Positions 21,824 to 34,291 of a DNA stretch of 64,000 nt are shown here, piece after piece. This stretch comes from Neurospora intermedia. Taxonomy: Eukaryota > Ascomycota > Sordariomycetes > Sordariales > Sordariaceae. Below the pieces are notes generated by a model. The model was not told the DNA's origin. It searched no databases and worked only from the letters and a program-made list of their open reading frames with translations. The stretch spans positions 3,720,001 through 3,784,000 of the forward strand of contig BTPP01000004.1 of the NCBI GenBank assembly GCA_037102815.1. The letters run 5' to 3'. The position numbers and the translations under genes were made by a program. The first letter of the stretch is position 1. Every line of letters starts with the position of its first letter.

Positions 21824-22980
21824 ATGGGTCGCGTCGTAAGTAAATCCCGATATCTTCATTATCCAGCTGTTCTCTCGAAACGATTGCGACGAAGTTTCCA
21901 AACTCGAAAACCGACGACGACAATGGGGGGAAACCGACAATCGCATAAAATTCGGCGCCCAGGGCGGCAAGGGGGCGATTTGGAGATTTGGAAGTGATCG
22001 AATCGAGAGGATATTTGGGATGCACCAGCACTTGGCCCCAAATGGCAGAGGAAAGGCTCGGAGCACGAAACGGCAATGATGTCGATGCTGACCATGCATC
22101 TTCTACCCTCAGATTCGCAACCAACGTAAGGGCCGCGGTTCCATCTTCACCGCCAACACCCGGTTGAACAAGGCCCCGGCTAAGTTCAGATCTCTCGACT
22201 ATGCCGAGCGCCACGGCTACATCCGTGGTGTTGTGAAGGAGATCATCCACGACCCCGGTCGTGGTGCTCCTCTCGCCCGCGTTGTCTTCAACTCCCCCTA
22301 CAAGTTCAAGAAGCAGCGCGAGACCTTCATCGCCAACGAGGGCATGTACACCGGCCAGTTCATCTACGCCGGCAAGAACGCTGCTCTCACCGTCGGCAAC
22401 GTCCTCCCCCTCGGCTCCGTCCCTGAGGGTACCGTCGTCTCCAACGTCGAGGAGAAGGTTGGTGACCGTGGTGCTATCGGCCGTACTTCCGGTAACTACG
22501 TCACCGTTGTCGGCCACAACCCCGAGGAGGGCAAGACCCGCATCAAGCTTCCCTCCGGTGCCAAGAAGGTTGTCTCCAGCAGCGCTCGTGGCATGATCGG
22601 TATCGTCGCCGGTGGTGGCCGTACCGACAAGCCCCTCCTTAGTACGTTTTCCCCGGTAATAGTGGTTCTCCAAAAAGAGTAAAAATGCTGATCAATTCTA
22701 CAGAGGCTTCTCGTGCCAAGCACAAGTTCGCTGTCAAGCGCAACAGCTGGCCCAAGACTCGTGGTGTTGCCATGAACCCCGTCGACCATCCTCACGGTGG
22801 TGTAAGTTTTACAGGTGTCCGGAACTTTGAACGCGAGCTGACATGGTGCTACAGGGTAACCACCAACATATTGGTAAGGCTTCTACCATCTCCAGGTACG
22901 CTGCCCAGGGTCAAAAGGCGGGTCTCATTGCCGCCAGGAGAACTGGTCTCCTCCGCGGTACCCAGAAGACCAAGGAGTAA
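21824..22980 (+). CDS. rpl2: 60S ribosomal protein uL2 (RPL2/L8)
   Basis: Exons 21824-21835, 22113-22641, 22704-22801 and 22855-22980 join to 254 residues, the full eukaryotic uL2 length. The protein begins [20 protein letters not shown], carries the central RNA-binding beta-barrel ([20 protein letters not shown]), and has the invariant [16 protein letters not shown] loop near the peptidyl-transferase centre; it ends [14 protein letters not shown]. Exon 1 is only four codons, followed by a 277-nt intron, a layout common in fungal ribosomal protein genes, where the first intron often carries regulatory or stabilising signals. Codon use is strongly biased to C-ending codons, as expected for very high expression, and this creates long open frames on the opposite strand. 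Confidence 0.98.
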
Positions 22981-23936
22981 AGCGATTTCTTGTTTGTCAT
23001 CTGGGCTGGGGTTTCTGGGATTGCATTGGTCTTTGCTGCTTTGTAGTTACGGTACTGCGAAGGCGGCTGGGAGACTTCCTCTTTTTGCAAGCATCTTGGG
23101 ACGTACCGGAATAAAAATGATTCCCACACAAAGCAGCAAGACGGGTGCCAGATGCGAGCCGTGGTCCTTCAGATGGTGAGCGAGCACGACCCTTGAGTTC
23201 AGGGCGCGTCAATCACATCAAGGAAACTCGGAAGGGCATGATAACTATCATCCTAGGCAAATTGATGAGCGGACATGATCGTTTTTCTTCGGTCAAGAGG
23301 AAGCAACTACAGCTACTGGTCTACTCGTTGTGACAAGACTATGTATGAGGGGTAATGCGAAAAGGAGAGAAGACTATACGGCATCTGATACTCATGATGC
23401 TAGCAGGGAGAAACTTGATACCCAATTGCTCTACGCTGTTGTGTACGTACTGGCACCTGACGTCAAATTCTGGAGACGATGGACCGTCTACTTGGATTGT
23501 CGTAGCTCCTAAATTTACTTCCATGTGCATTGCACTACAGCAACACATGCCCAATTTTCTAGCGTGGTGCGTTATCGTGCAATCTCCTCGCGGTATCACC
23601 GAACTGAGGCCCAAAATGCTTTTGACACATCCAATAACTCGACCACAACGTATCATCACCGGCAAGCTTGAGTCTCTCATCGGTGTCTCATTTGCCGTTG
23701 GAGCTCGCCGACATGGTCAACCCAGTGCCGCTGCTGGGGCAAGTCGGAGTTTCTACTCCACCGCCCCAGTGAATCCATTCCCTGCGGCGAATCCTTCCAC
23801 CTCGAACCTAGTGCGCGGTTGCGACCCCGCCGTGGGCTGCTTCTCGCTGTCAGCTTCGAATCTTACCCCAGTCAACAACTCTTTCCACACAACAACCCCA
23901 AGTCGCTTCAGCATTCGTAGCAACTCGTTAAGCAAG
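22981..23936. other. Intergenic between uL2 and adenosine kinase
   Basis: An AATAAA at about 23111 may serve uL2 polyadenylation. The rest should hold the adenosine kinase promoter and leader. No gene is recognised. Confidence 0.4.
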
Positions 23937-25256
23937 ATGGCCGCCACCAAGGACTACAGACTTCTCTGCCTTGAGAACCCCCTTCTCGGTGAGTCCTACT
24001 CCTTCCCGCCAGTCTCATCTTGTTTACACCTGAGTTGGCGCCTGTCAAATTTCTCTGGCAGTTGGGGCGCATCCAGGTTTTCCATACTCCCAATTCGCCT
24101 CGCAACACCACGGCGCAACCCTTCGTCCTCCCTCGTTCGCAAAAAAACCTGCGTGATGCAAGTGAGCTGTAGCTAACAACTGCATCTCAGACATCCAAGC
24201 CTTTGGCGATGAGGCTCTCCTCGAGAAGTACGGCCTCAAGGCCAACGACGCCATCCTCGCCGAGGAGAAGCACCAGGGCCTCTTCGAGGACCTCCTCCAG
24301 AACTACGATGCTAAGCTGATCGCCGGTGGCGCTGCCCAGAACACCGCCCGCGGTGCTCAGTACCTCCTCCCTCCCAACAGCGTCGTCTACCTCGGCGGTG
24401 TCGGTGACGACAAGTACGCTGCCATCCTCCACGACGCTGTCAAGCAGGCTGGCCTCCGCGTCGAGTACCGTGTCGACCCCAAGATCAGCACCGGCCGTTG
24501 CGGTGTTGTCATCACTGGCCACAACCGCTCCATGTGCACTGAGCTCGGTGCCGCCAACCACTACGACCTTGAGCACTTGAAGAAGCCCGAGGTTTGGTCC
24601 CTTGTCGAGAACGCCGAGGTCTACTATGTCGGCGGCTACCACTTCACCGTCTGCCCTCCCGCCATCATGGAGCTCGCTAAGCAGGCTGCCAGCGGCAACA
24701 AGCCCTTCATCCTCTCGCTTTCCGCCCCCTTCATCTGCCAGTTCTTCAAGGAGCCCCTTGATGCCTCCGCTCCCTACTGGGACTACGTGATCGGCAACGA
24801 GGGCGAGGCCGCCGCCTACGCCGAGTCCCACGGCCTCAACACCACCGATGTTAAGGAGATCGCAAAGGCTCTTGCCAACCTTCCCAAGGAGAACACCCAG
24901 CGCAAGCGCGTTGCCATCATCACCCAGGGCACCGAGCCTACCATCGTTGCCATCCAGGGCGAGGATGAGGTCAAGGAGTACCCCGTCCACTCCATTGACC
25001 CCGCCAAGATCAACGACACCAACGGTGCCGGTGACGCCTTCGCTGGCGGCTTCGCTGCCGGTGTCGTCGAGGGCAAGTCTATCGAGGAGTCCATTCACAT
25101 GGGCCAATGGCTCGCTAAGCTCTCCATCCAGGAGCTCGGCCCCTCGTAAGTTTTCACATCCCTCGTCTCCGCAAATACTTTATCCCAGATGTATCAACTG
25201 ACGACGTATGTAACAGCTACCCCTTCCCCAAGCAGGCTTACCCCGGCCACAACTAG
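23937..25256 (+). CDS. Adenosine kinase
   Basis: Exons 23937-23988, 24191-25145 and 25217-25256 join to 348 residues. The start MAATKDYRLLCLENPLL joins DIQAFGDEALLEKYGL across the first intron, rebuilding the NPLLDI motif of adenosine kinases. GGAAQNTARGAQYLL and YLGGVGDDKYA form the sugar-kinase N-terminal region, and NGAGDAFAGGF is PfkB signature 2 with catalytic Asp-299. The enzyme phosphorylates adenosine to AMP with ATP in the cytosol; in fungi this also clears adenosine made by the S-adenosylmethionine methylation cycle. The last exon is 12 codons plus stop (YPFPKQAYPGHN). Codon bias is strong, suggesting high expression. Confidence 0.96.
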
Positions 25257-27356
25257 ATCTGGGAGACCAGATTTTATTGGCTAGCAGGGCGTGAATTGGA
25301 AAAGAAGTAGAAGAGTTGTTCGTTCGTAGAGCGTTCTTGTTGTTCAGCGCAATAGGAGAAGAGGCGTTGGTTGTGAAGGTATCCAGGAAGCCTTTTAACA
25401 TCAGGCTTAGGTTCACTTGACTGCATACACATGGTTCAAATTTTGGCATAGGATCATGACTAGTTTATCCTGGTCACAAAATGGGTTTCAACAACGGCAC
25501 AATATACCACGGGTTTTTACGGCATCCATGTCTTTTTATGTTTACTCCCGCTAGTGTTTTTGTTTGCAACAGTGGTGTGGGGTAAGCTGGTACGAAGAAT
25601 CGCGAGAAGCTGGAATGACTGTAAATAGGGGTTGGATCCTGACAGCGGACCTGATCGACTTGACATCAAGAACCTCGGCTCTCCTTCTCATGTGATACCA
25701 TTTTGGCCATCCAAAGGTAGAGGCGACAGGGTTCCTCTTTGAATCACCTATATTATATTATTGGGCCCCCAGGTGATATGTCAAATTCCTCGTTGGGGCG
25801 GGCTTTGCGTCGGCCAAGGGGATACATACCGTTCATCCTGTATCAAGGTTCATGGTTTTCTAGCTTGAACGAGTTCGACTTGGCTACGAGCGATTCTTCC
25901 TCTCCCTTCCTCGGGATTTTTTATTGACCATCTTTTGTTTCTTTTTTTTTTTTTTTCTTTTTTTTCTTTTTTTTTTTTTTCTCGAAGGGGGCATGCTGTG
26001 CGAGATCCACCATCACAGTATCTCTATCGGCTTGGTCATGTTTCCACTGACTAGAGGCTCTGCTAACCCAGCCTACTCAACTCGGATCACTTTCAAGTCT
26101 ACGGCTCGACTCGACAAGAGAGACCGCAAAGTCTTCCCTTCCCTCAACCACGTACCTCTACATATGGTGACACTACCCATCTTTCCCTAGTTGTCGGGTA
26201 AATTACTACATGGTTGATCTCGGAAATACATCTATTCATTTGCAAGGAAGGAACATCAGCCAGAGGCAGCGTACTCATGTCCCGACCGGATAGGTCTAAG
26301 ATGACTAGCATTGACACATTCAGAGACATGGTGTATGGGAATATAGCTTTGATTTTCCTCGTTCAATTTCTGCTTTTAAAGTCATGTGTCGTAGCGCGCG
26401 TCTGTCAATCTGGTAAAACTCAAATTCAGTTTTTGGTTATGTTGTTCAGTATCTTTCGTTCCGAGTCATCTTCCGTGTCTTCATTCCTCTCTGGGCAAGC
26501 TTCAACATCTGGAGCGCCCGATTCCTCTTTTGCTCAAATCCTCGTCTTTTTTTTTTCCACCTTGAGAACGGAAACCCCACTGCTTCTTGATTCCTTCGCT
26601 TCTCTACAAACTCTTCACCTGTTGCCTCCTTCCAAAAAGCCCTTTTATACACATACTTGGGCCAATAGTAAAACGCTGTTCCTGTCACTCAAAAGAGGCG
26701 AGACGAAAGCAACGAGAACCTGCATATTTGCCTCCAGTGAGTGGCAGGACTAAGGGACGGTTAAGGTCGAATAAGACCAAACGCGCAAATAGTGAAATGA
26801 ATCCAAGATGCGTGCGTGATACGCCACTAGTAAAGGAAGCACGAGGCTGTGCGAAGCAGAATAACTCATTGGGTGGGTGATCACCTTGCTGACTGAGTTT
26901 TGCAGATTCCTTTTTCAAGCGCGTTCCGTCTTGTATTCCATGTGCCTCATCATTCTTCCCCGACTCCTAAGGGAGGGACAGCGCAGACGTGCAGACAATC
27001 AATTGTCGAAGTATTAACGGCAGTCAGAATGACTGAAGCGTCCAGCATGGTTTGGCAAGAAGCTATCGCAAATGTTCTTATCCGGTTTCGCCATCTGTTG
27101 ACCCCAATGTGAAATCGGGTTCTGCGAATCATCGCTTAAGTCATCGTAAACGTGTTGTCGCAAATCCTCGTCGTGTCGGCGTCTACTACCAACAATACTA
27201 TGGACTCCGGACCAGACTAAGCAGATGGGTTTCTTAACGCAGATTTGTAGGCGAGAGGCACGGCCGACCATTCAACTGTTATTGCCATCATTGAAGAGTA
27301 CCAGTATGGTAAACAAAACCAGTGTTTGTGTTTTGACGTATGATCAGCGTCGGCAT
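25257..27356. other. Convergent intergenic region with poly-T tracts
   Basis: About 2.1 kb between the adenosine kinase and Est1-like 3' ends. A T-rich tract interrupted by single C residues lies at about 25940-25982, and a shorter one at 26549-26557. Small frames such as 26214-26753 have no motif and are not called. Confidence 0.4.
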
Positions 27357-30300
27357 TCAGCGCTTGGGGAACCCGGGTGGGGGCTGGGGCCTTCCGCCAG
27401 CTTCGAAGCCCGGAGGTGCAGCGGCGAAGGCAGCCGAGGTGCGCCCGTATTCATTAGCCCAAGCGTTCATAAGAGCTTGCCTATTGTACTCCTCCATCTG
27501 AGAAGTGGCATATGTGTCTGCATTTGACTGGTTGAAGGCATTTTGATGTGCGGTCCTGGTAGCCAAGCCACTCTGTCCGAAGTTGTTGACTGCGTCAAAC
27601 TGTCCTCCGTTCCCATATGCGCCACTAGGGCTCGAGTTTCCGTGACCAGGTCCGAAGCCGGGGGGGATCCTACCAACCAAACCGGCGGACTTGGGAGCCG
27701 CTGACACGCCGGGGTTGCGATTGGGAATCGCGTCCCAGTGGGACTTTGCTGGCAAGCCCCAAGGACTATTCACTGGCGGCAGGCTCGAAGTTGCACCCGA
27801 GAAGGACATAGAAGAGAAGGGGGAGTTGGGCATGTCACTCCACAGCCCAGGGGGGTTGCCGACAGCAGGATTCCAACTGGAACCAATCCCGCCGACATTG
27901 GACCGTTGTCTCGAATGCGAAGCTGATGTCTGTCCCAGCTCCGGCCATACGCCGCGGGGAGAAGCAGACTGATGCTTTGCGGAAGTGGACGGGATAAGGC
28001 TGGCCAGCTGGTTGGCCAGTTGCTGTTCAACAGTGCTAGGGCCAGTGGTAATCGATGCTCCTGACGGAATTGCGGTGTTACTCATGCTCTTGGAATGCAG
28101 ATATGGTGATCCATGTCCTCCCCAAGGACCGGGAGTACCACGGCCCACAGAAGACCTCGGGACGTCGTTGTCAGCAGCCGCAGGAGTGTAGAAATAGTTC
28201 CAAGGCAATTGCTGGTATCCTCTGGCAGTAGCTGACCCCGGAGCTGACCCCGAAGCAGAACCATGCCCCGAGCCAGAGCCAGGGCTAGGAGATCCGAAAG
28301 CATTGCGAAGCTCGTTAGCAGTGACAGAACCAATTCCGTACGAAGTTTCGTCCGGTCCATGGCTGCTGGGCTTCCGAGTATGGTCCGTGGTATCGGGGGG
28401 AGCAAGGAAGTCGCTCAAGAGCTGATACATTTGGGCGTCAATGGAGTACTCGGAATTTGAAGCGGCCTGGGGTGCCTTTGGTGCTCGTGAAGCAGAAGCC
28501 CGGCTCACAGCAGGTTGCATCTCCTTAGGATCTCTATAGAAATCACGATCTTCAGCAAACTCGTCTAGGCTGTCTAGAGCAATCTCCTCAATAGGTGCCG
28601 TGACAGGAGCGGCAACTGCGGCAGCCACAGGAGCCGAAACAGGGTTCGCAATCGGAGCATCCACGGGAACCTGCTCAACTATGGGAGACGGAATATGCTC
28701 AGTAACCGGAAGTCCGGTCTCGGAGGCAGGTTGTTGTTCGACTTCAGGTTGCGCAACGGACTCCTGCTTTCCGCCCTCTGCATACGCGAACTTGGTGACC
28801 TCACGCGAATCCTCCATAAGTTTGCAAACCATGAGAGGGAAAGCCGAGCGTTCAGCAAGGTCGATTGCACAGAAGAGGACATCGAAGATGCGAGTGAAAG
28901 CAATGTCGTCTTCCGTGAAGCTGGCATCCTTGACGTCCTCAGCTCTGGGCTTCGGCTTGCAGGTGGTAGGATCATAAGACAGTTGACAGCCGTCATGAAG
29001 GTCGGGCCCGTTCAGGCACTTGATACCGATGGTTTCCTCGTCCTCGGGGAACTGGTATGGAACGATAGACTTGAGGTTGGTATCGCTCAGCCACAACTCG
29101 AACAGAACGGTGAGCGCGCGGCCGAGAGCCTTGCACATGTTTCCGTAAAGCGGCTCCAGGTAGGCCTGGAACTCCACGATGTCCTTGCTGTAGGAGCATA
29201 GCCAGGTCATATACACGCGCAAAAGGGGCAGCGTGCGTTGGAAGGTGGCAGTATATCTGCTGGTCGTATCCGCTTTCCTCGTGGAAGCATCACCAGGGGC
29301 AGCCGGACGCCGCAGGATATCTTGAACTTCCTCGTGGAGGATGCGGGAGATCGTGTGGATGACCCGAACGTTCTGCAACAGGATAAATTGGCAGGACAGA
29401 GATTTCTCGGTTGTCCAGCCAGCTACGCAGCCATGTTAGCATCTGGTCATGTCGCAATCACTGAGATTTTGCTTACCTTCAACATTCTTCTTTCCGACAA
29501 CGTAAGCCGTGATGTTGATGAGGACCATTTTGAGAAGAACTTTGGTAACATCGGCTTGGTTGCTCTTGGTCAAAGCCAAGGCCAAACGCGTGTCAACCTC
29601 GGCTTCAAGTTCCTTACGCTCGTTGAACTCCTCGCCCTTTGAGTAAAAGGCATGGAGCTTGACAAACCAAGATATCATAGCATCATCACTACCCTTAGCC
29701 GCGGCAGCAGCTTTCCGCTTTCGAAGGGTTTTGAACTCGGTTTCGAGGTTGGCCGGGGCATTCGGGTGCGGCTTGTCACAGGCGATGGCGCGGTAAAAAT
29801 GGTAAACAACCTCCAGATGGTTCTCGAGGGTGGCATAAATGTGACCACTCTGGTGATGGGCAAATCCAGACTCTGGCACGAGGTCATTGGCCATTGAGTA
29901 GTAAGCCAGGGCGGTATCGAAGCGGCGGTCCTTGGAGCGGATGAGGGTGCGATATCTGGCCAAATCGCCCATATATACCAAGGTTCTGTGGCAGGACGCG
30001 GTGACAAGCCCCTCTAGATTCGCAGCGGTGGCGTCGACCCTGTCTTCATCCGGCACAGACATGTCCTCCAGGTCGGCCATGCGGGCAATACGCTTTAGTT
30101 GTTTCATGTTGTAGCGGGCGCACACTCGCTGGAGATAGCCCTTGTAGAAATATTGGGTCGTCTTGAGGAAGGCCAGATAGAGCTTCTCTATGCTGCGCTT
30201 GTGGACCGCTTGACCAGATCCCTGAATTTTGCCGATGGCATTTCGGTAGGCATTGGTGACCATGCTGTGGGTGCTCCAGAGGGTCTGCTCGACGTCCAGT

Positions 30301-30671
30301 TCGCTCGCCGCGCGAATGTCAGTCCAGATGATGCTAACACAATGGAGACGGTAGCTAGCAGCGTATTAGTCAAACGTGAAGTCTTTGTTGGTCAAGGACA
30401 GCTCCCACTTTTCCATTAGCTTCTCGATCTTTTGGAAGCGAGCCTCCTCATTCGAACCCGGTCCGCCATGCTGGATGCTTTGAGTTTCCTTGTGGATCGC
30501 AGCTCGCAGCTTCTGGGCGGCCCTACGACACCGACTTGGTTAGCAAAGAATCTCTAGTGAACAGTCCAGCCAGCAGAGATATTCCACATCTAGACAGCCG
30601 TTATGCCCCGGTTCGAAGATTACTCACTTCCATGCCTCCTCGGCCGGTGGAATAGCACCTGTTGTCGCCAT
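27357..30671 (-). CDS. Est1/SMG7-like protein (14-3-3-like and TPR region)
   Basis: Exons 30628-30671, 30410-30522 with its terminal base at 30409, 29477-30354 and 27357-29422 (minus) join to 1033 residues. Conserved blocks: KIEKLMENYRLHCVSIIWTD and EQTLWSTHSMVTNAYRN (N-terminal 14-3-3-like helices), then LVYMGDLARYRTLI, ALAYYSMANDLVPESGFAHH and EVVYHFYRAIACDKPHPNA, the TPR-like core of Est1/SMG5/SMG7/Ebs1 proteins. The C-terminal half is low-complexity and ends in repeated PPGF motifs. Relatives act in nonsense-mediated mRNA decay (binding phosphorylated Upf1) or in telomerase recruitment; which applies here is not decidable. The second intron (54 nt) begins GTGGGA and skips an in-frame stop; the splice is fixed by the conserved ENYRLHC junction and a CTAATAC branch point. 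Confidence 0.88.
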
Positions 30672-31958
30672 GATGCCGGGTTTGGGCGTAGTCGACGAGC
30701 AGTCGATGTCACCCGCCGCGGATGAAGTTGTTGTGCGGAGCAGAAAAGGCAAGGCGACGACAAATCGATGGGCGTCCGTCTGGAGGGGCGACTGGAGCCG
30801 TTATGTACGATGGTGGAGGGTGGGCGCCCGAGCAGGATTGAGTACCTATGTATGTATGCGTGGAGTTCGGCGTGTCGTAGGTAGTCGGAGGTATACCGGA
30901 CTAAATGTTGTGCAAATTCCGGGCAATTGAGCATCAAGCTCTACACTAAGCCTGGACAAACCGAGATGGGGCGGTTGTACTGCAAGTGCTCCATCACTCG
31001 TTCAGAAGTTCTCTTCGGCGGATGTGCGCAGGGGGGCGCTGCGTCTCGCGGGCTGCAGGTCGACGACGGTCCGGCGATGTTGAGCACATTGGAAGGCGGG
31101 ACAAAAAATTGTATGACTAGAACGGCGAGGCGAGACCCGTATCGCGGCAATCGGAGACGAGTACGCGGCGAGCGTAGTGGTGGTTGTTGCGAGGAAACCT
31201 ATGCCGATCCGGTGACGCGCGCAAGGCGGAACCTCCAAAACGAAGATTGGGGGTCTGCAAAGAAAAAAAAAGTTGGGTCGGACGGGATTGATAGAGATGC
31301 AAAAGATGATCAAAGGGGATTCACGCGCGCAATCATGTGTGTGGTCCGTCCTCTCTGCCGCTCGCCAAAGAGTCGGGTCCGGGTCCTTTGACGTTGAACT
31401 GAGCTGGCCGATGTACAGGATTCCACTTGTCCCAAGGTACCTACCTCTACACAGTACAGTAAGTGGTACCCTACAGTACCTACCAACGGCTCCCTAGCAC
31501 TGGACGCTAACAATGTCCCAGAGGGCAATTGGCCCGTGCACATTAGACATGATGAAAGTGGAAGCTTTCACTCCAGTGAGGTTTTCATCATCTGTCGACG
31601 TCGAATTCCACTCCAACGATATTTGAGCCTGCGTCAACTTACAATCAATCATATGCGAATGGAATACGTGCATATCACTAGTGATAAAGAGGACTAAACC
31701 GGACAACAGAAGATCGAAGTTCTCAAACTCAAGGAGTAGGGTTAGTTGGACTCTTGGAGAAACTACGGTATCGAATCGTTCCACGACAACGTTGCTGGTC
31801 TGATTCACTACAACCGACCTCAATATCAAATACGAAACAAAGGGTATAGGGAGCAAGTGGTATACCTAGCCCATGACCAACAGAGTTCGGGCACAAATAA
31901 ATGTCATCGCAAACGTAGTCCATCAACGCACCCGAAAGAATACCGAAAAGCCACAAAC
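30672..31958. promoter_or_regulatory. Divergent promoter between Est1-like and ZNF511-like genes
   Basis: No gene is recognised. A cluster of TACCTAC/GGTACC words lies at about 31434-31490. The frame of the downstream gene is open upstream to 31746, but that part has no domain and the first good ATG is at 31959. Confidence 0.4.
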
Positions 31959-32957
31959 ATGAAGCGGTCACGCGAACCCGAGGAGGACCCTCTGTCCTAT
32001 CAACAAACAGTGACAACGACGAGCTCTCCTTATCCAAACCAACAGCAATTGAGTGATACCACCGGGACAACAACGAGCCGATCTACCAGCGCCGATGCCT
32101 CCGGGTCACCACCCGCTGCAAAGATCGCTGGGCTAGATCCCACCGAAAGCCTCAGCCAACCCAGGATGCAGATGAAATGTTCGCTGCCGCCACACAAGGA
32201 CACACTGGTGTTTTCGACATACTCCGAGTACGAATCCCATTACAACAGCATCCACACCAACCGGTGTCTCGAGTGCCGTAAAAACTTCCCCTCGTCTCAT
32301 CTACTTGGGCTGCACATCGAGGAGAATCATGACTCCTTCACGGCTGTCAAAAGAGACAAAGGTGAACACACGGTATGTCCTGCCCTCCAACTTCTCCTCT
32401 TTCCCCTCCTGATCCTGGCGTGTCCTTGGCCTTGCCGAGTGCCGATTCAATTTTGAAAAGCTTGCCACTAACGAACGTTCCAGTACTCCTGCTTCGTGGA
32501 AGGTTGCGAAAGGAAATGCATGACCCCCCAAAAGCGACGGATGCATCTCATTGATAAGCACATGTACCCAAAGAATTTCTTCTTCGCGGTGACACTGCAC
32601 GGTATTGACGGGCGGCAATCGATGTTGTTGGATGAACGGCGGCCGAAACAGAAACAGGTCCACAAGCCATCGACAGCGGAAACACAAGCCAGCTCTTCCA
32701 AGCCAAAGCTCACCTCCAAGTCAAAGGCTCCATCAGAAATGAAGGAGCAGATGGAAGTAGACCAGCCCGAGCCCACCCCAACATCGACGAAACCCGATGC
32801 TGAGATGACAGACCAACCGCATGAGGAGGCCGTTGAGGAGCCGGCTGACGTGGATATGGGGGACTTGGTAGGCAAGATGTCTGCACTGCAGTTCGTGCCC
32901 TCCAGTGTCAGATTTGGTCGTGGTCGTGGAGGAAAGACTGGATTCGCCAAAAGGTGA
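31959..32957 (+). CDS. C2H2 zinc-finger protein, ZNF511-like
   Basis: Exons 31959-32372 and 32484-32957 join to 295 residues. The N-terminus is Ser/Thr-rich. Zinc-finger blocks follow: MKCSLPPHKDTLVFSTYSEY with HYNSIH, then CLECRKNFPSSHLLGLHIEENH, and across the intron YSCFVEGCERKCMTPQKRRM with HLIDKH. The KNFFF segment after the last finger and the overall order match the ZNF511 family, conserved from fungi to animals but poorly characterised. The C-terminal half is acidic/proline-rich, ending in a short conserved-looking FVPSSVRFGRGRGGKTGF segment. Nuclear location is likely; the biochemical role is unknown. Confidence 0.82.
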
Positions 32958-33386
32958 CAATAGAGGAAGTGCAAAAATGAGATGTGGTAAGACTTGGGCA
33001 AACCAATTTCATTAGTACTGAGCAGCTGAAACATATTATTGCACATCCGTAGCGAAAACATACTGATACGGTCCTCACATTCCATGACATCATGACATAA
33101 CGTGTTCGTATGTTTGTTCAATCTGCTCCCTCAACAGTAAGCGTCAAACATAGCTCTGCAAAGGAGAAAGCATCTTATCTTACCCTCTCCCCATGAACGC
33201 CTCTTCCCTCTCCCGATGCGTGCTCGACAAAGAGATGTTGTTGGTATCATTATCACGGCGCTGAACAGCCGTTCGTCGGCCCCCGGCTTCCCATTGTTTC
33301 TCCACCACATCTCAGCCTTGAAAAAAGCTGCTTGTCCCTGCCGTCCCTCTTCAATTTTATAACCTCAAATCCTTGCCTCCTCCTCT
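32958..33386. other. Convergent intergenic region
   Basis: It holds the 3' UTRs of the ZNF511-like gene and Bud31. Nothing else is seen. Confidence 0.4.
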
Positions 33387-33833
33387 TCAATCACCAGTAG
33401 CACAGCCTCTGCACCCACAGCTCACGCACTGCACATCCTGGCCCTCCTTCAGCTCGGCCTTGGGCACGCGGCAGATGCACGTCGAGTTGAAGTTGGTCTC
33501 CTTGGTCTGTATGCAGCGCAGGCAGCAGAGCTTCTCGTAGCCGTTCTTCTTCCATTTGGCGATCAGCATCGCGTCCGCGTACCCGTTCTTGAGCAGCCAC
33601 TCGTACAGCTGCTTGCTGATGGCTTCTTTTTCGTAGTAGAGCTCATAGATGTACCGGCTCCGCTGGTGCGAGATCTGGAAAATAGGCCATTTGGCCTGGT
33701 GCTTGGGTATGTTGTCCGTCGGGGCGTTCTGCGCGTCCTTCATCTTGTTGGCGAAGATGAGCAGATCCTCCTCGATGTCGGCGAAACCCTCTGGGGGCGG
33801 CTTGCGCTTCGAGGCGGGGCGAATGGCTGGCAT
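33387..33833 (-). CDS. bud31: Bud31/G10 splicing factor (Cwf14)
   Basis: A single-exon frame of 148 residues, the normal family length. It has PPPEGFADIEEDLLIF, the helical core (HQRSRYIYELYYEKEAIS, YEWLLKNGYADAMLIAKW) and the C-terminal Cys-rich zinc cluster (KLCCLRCIQ, STCICRVP, CVSCGCRGC). Bud31 is a core protein of the activated spliceosome, contacting the U6 snRNA/Cef1-Prp19 region. The gene shares a 458-bp divergent promoter with the complex I subunit gene at 34292. Confidence 0.97.
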   Translation of the reverse strand: MPAIRPASKRKPPPEGFADIEEDLLIFANKMKDAQNAPTDNIPKHQAKWPIFQISHQRSRYIYELYYEKEAISKQLYEWLLKNGYADAMLIAKWKKNGYEKLCCLRCIQTKETNFNSTCICRVPKAELKEGQDVQCVSCGCRGCATGD

Positions 33834-34291
33834 TTTGAGGTCGTCGCTGGTCCTCGGTTTCGGGATTTAGTAAGCGGCGCTTTGAATAACGTGTTTTGCG
33901 TTGCGCTAACGTATATCCTCGGAAGAGTATCGGAGTGTGTGGTGATATCGCAATTGTTTGGTTGGAGGATGGAGAACTTCAAATCTAATGAGCTGACCAA
34001 GAGGAGAGTGCTGTGATCCCCGGCGTAAGTGCAGTGAACTGGCTCAAAATTGCCTGCCAGAAACGCCTTGGAATTGTGGCGCCAACGTCATTGGTCTCTG
34101 GTGATTGTGGCTAGTGCTATCAGCGCCCGCACTCTGTGTGTAAGAGCAACTGTGGCTTAGCTGGATGCTACCGACCCCGAACCGACTGCTGAAGCTACAA
34201 GCTGTCATGCGAACGACGGACGAATCGACCGACCTTGGCGAACGGAACGGCGACAACCTCCAAAGGTCTTCGAGTCGCGAATTGGCCCAAC
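33834..34291. promoter_or_regulatory. Short divergent promoter (Bud31 / NDUFA6)
   Basis: 458 bases between two start codons facing away from one another, so it must hold both promoters unless leaders are very short. No specific site is recognised. Confidence 0.5.

Noticed and set aside
21801-22673. 290-codon minus-strand frame opposite the uL2 gene
   Set aside because: It spans a true intron of uL2 and has the same low-complexity look; shadow frame.
24187-25107. 306-codon minus-strand frame opposite adenosine kinase
   Set aside because: It is a by-product of the strong C-ending codon bias of the kinase; the translation is Gly/Leu/Val-rich without motif.
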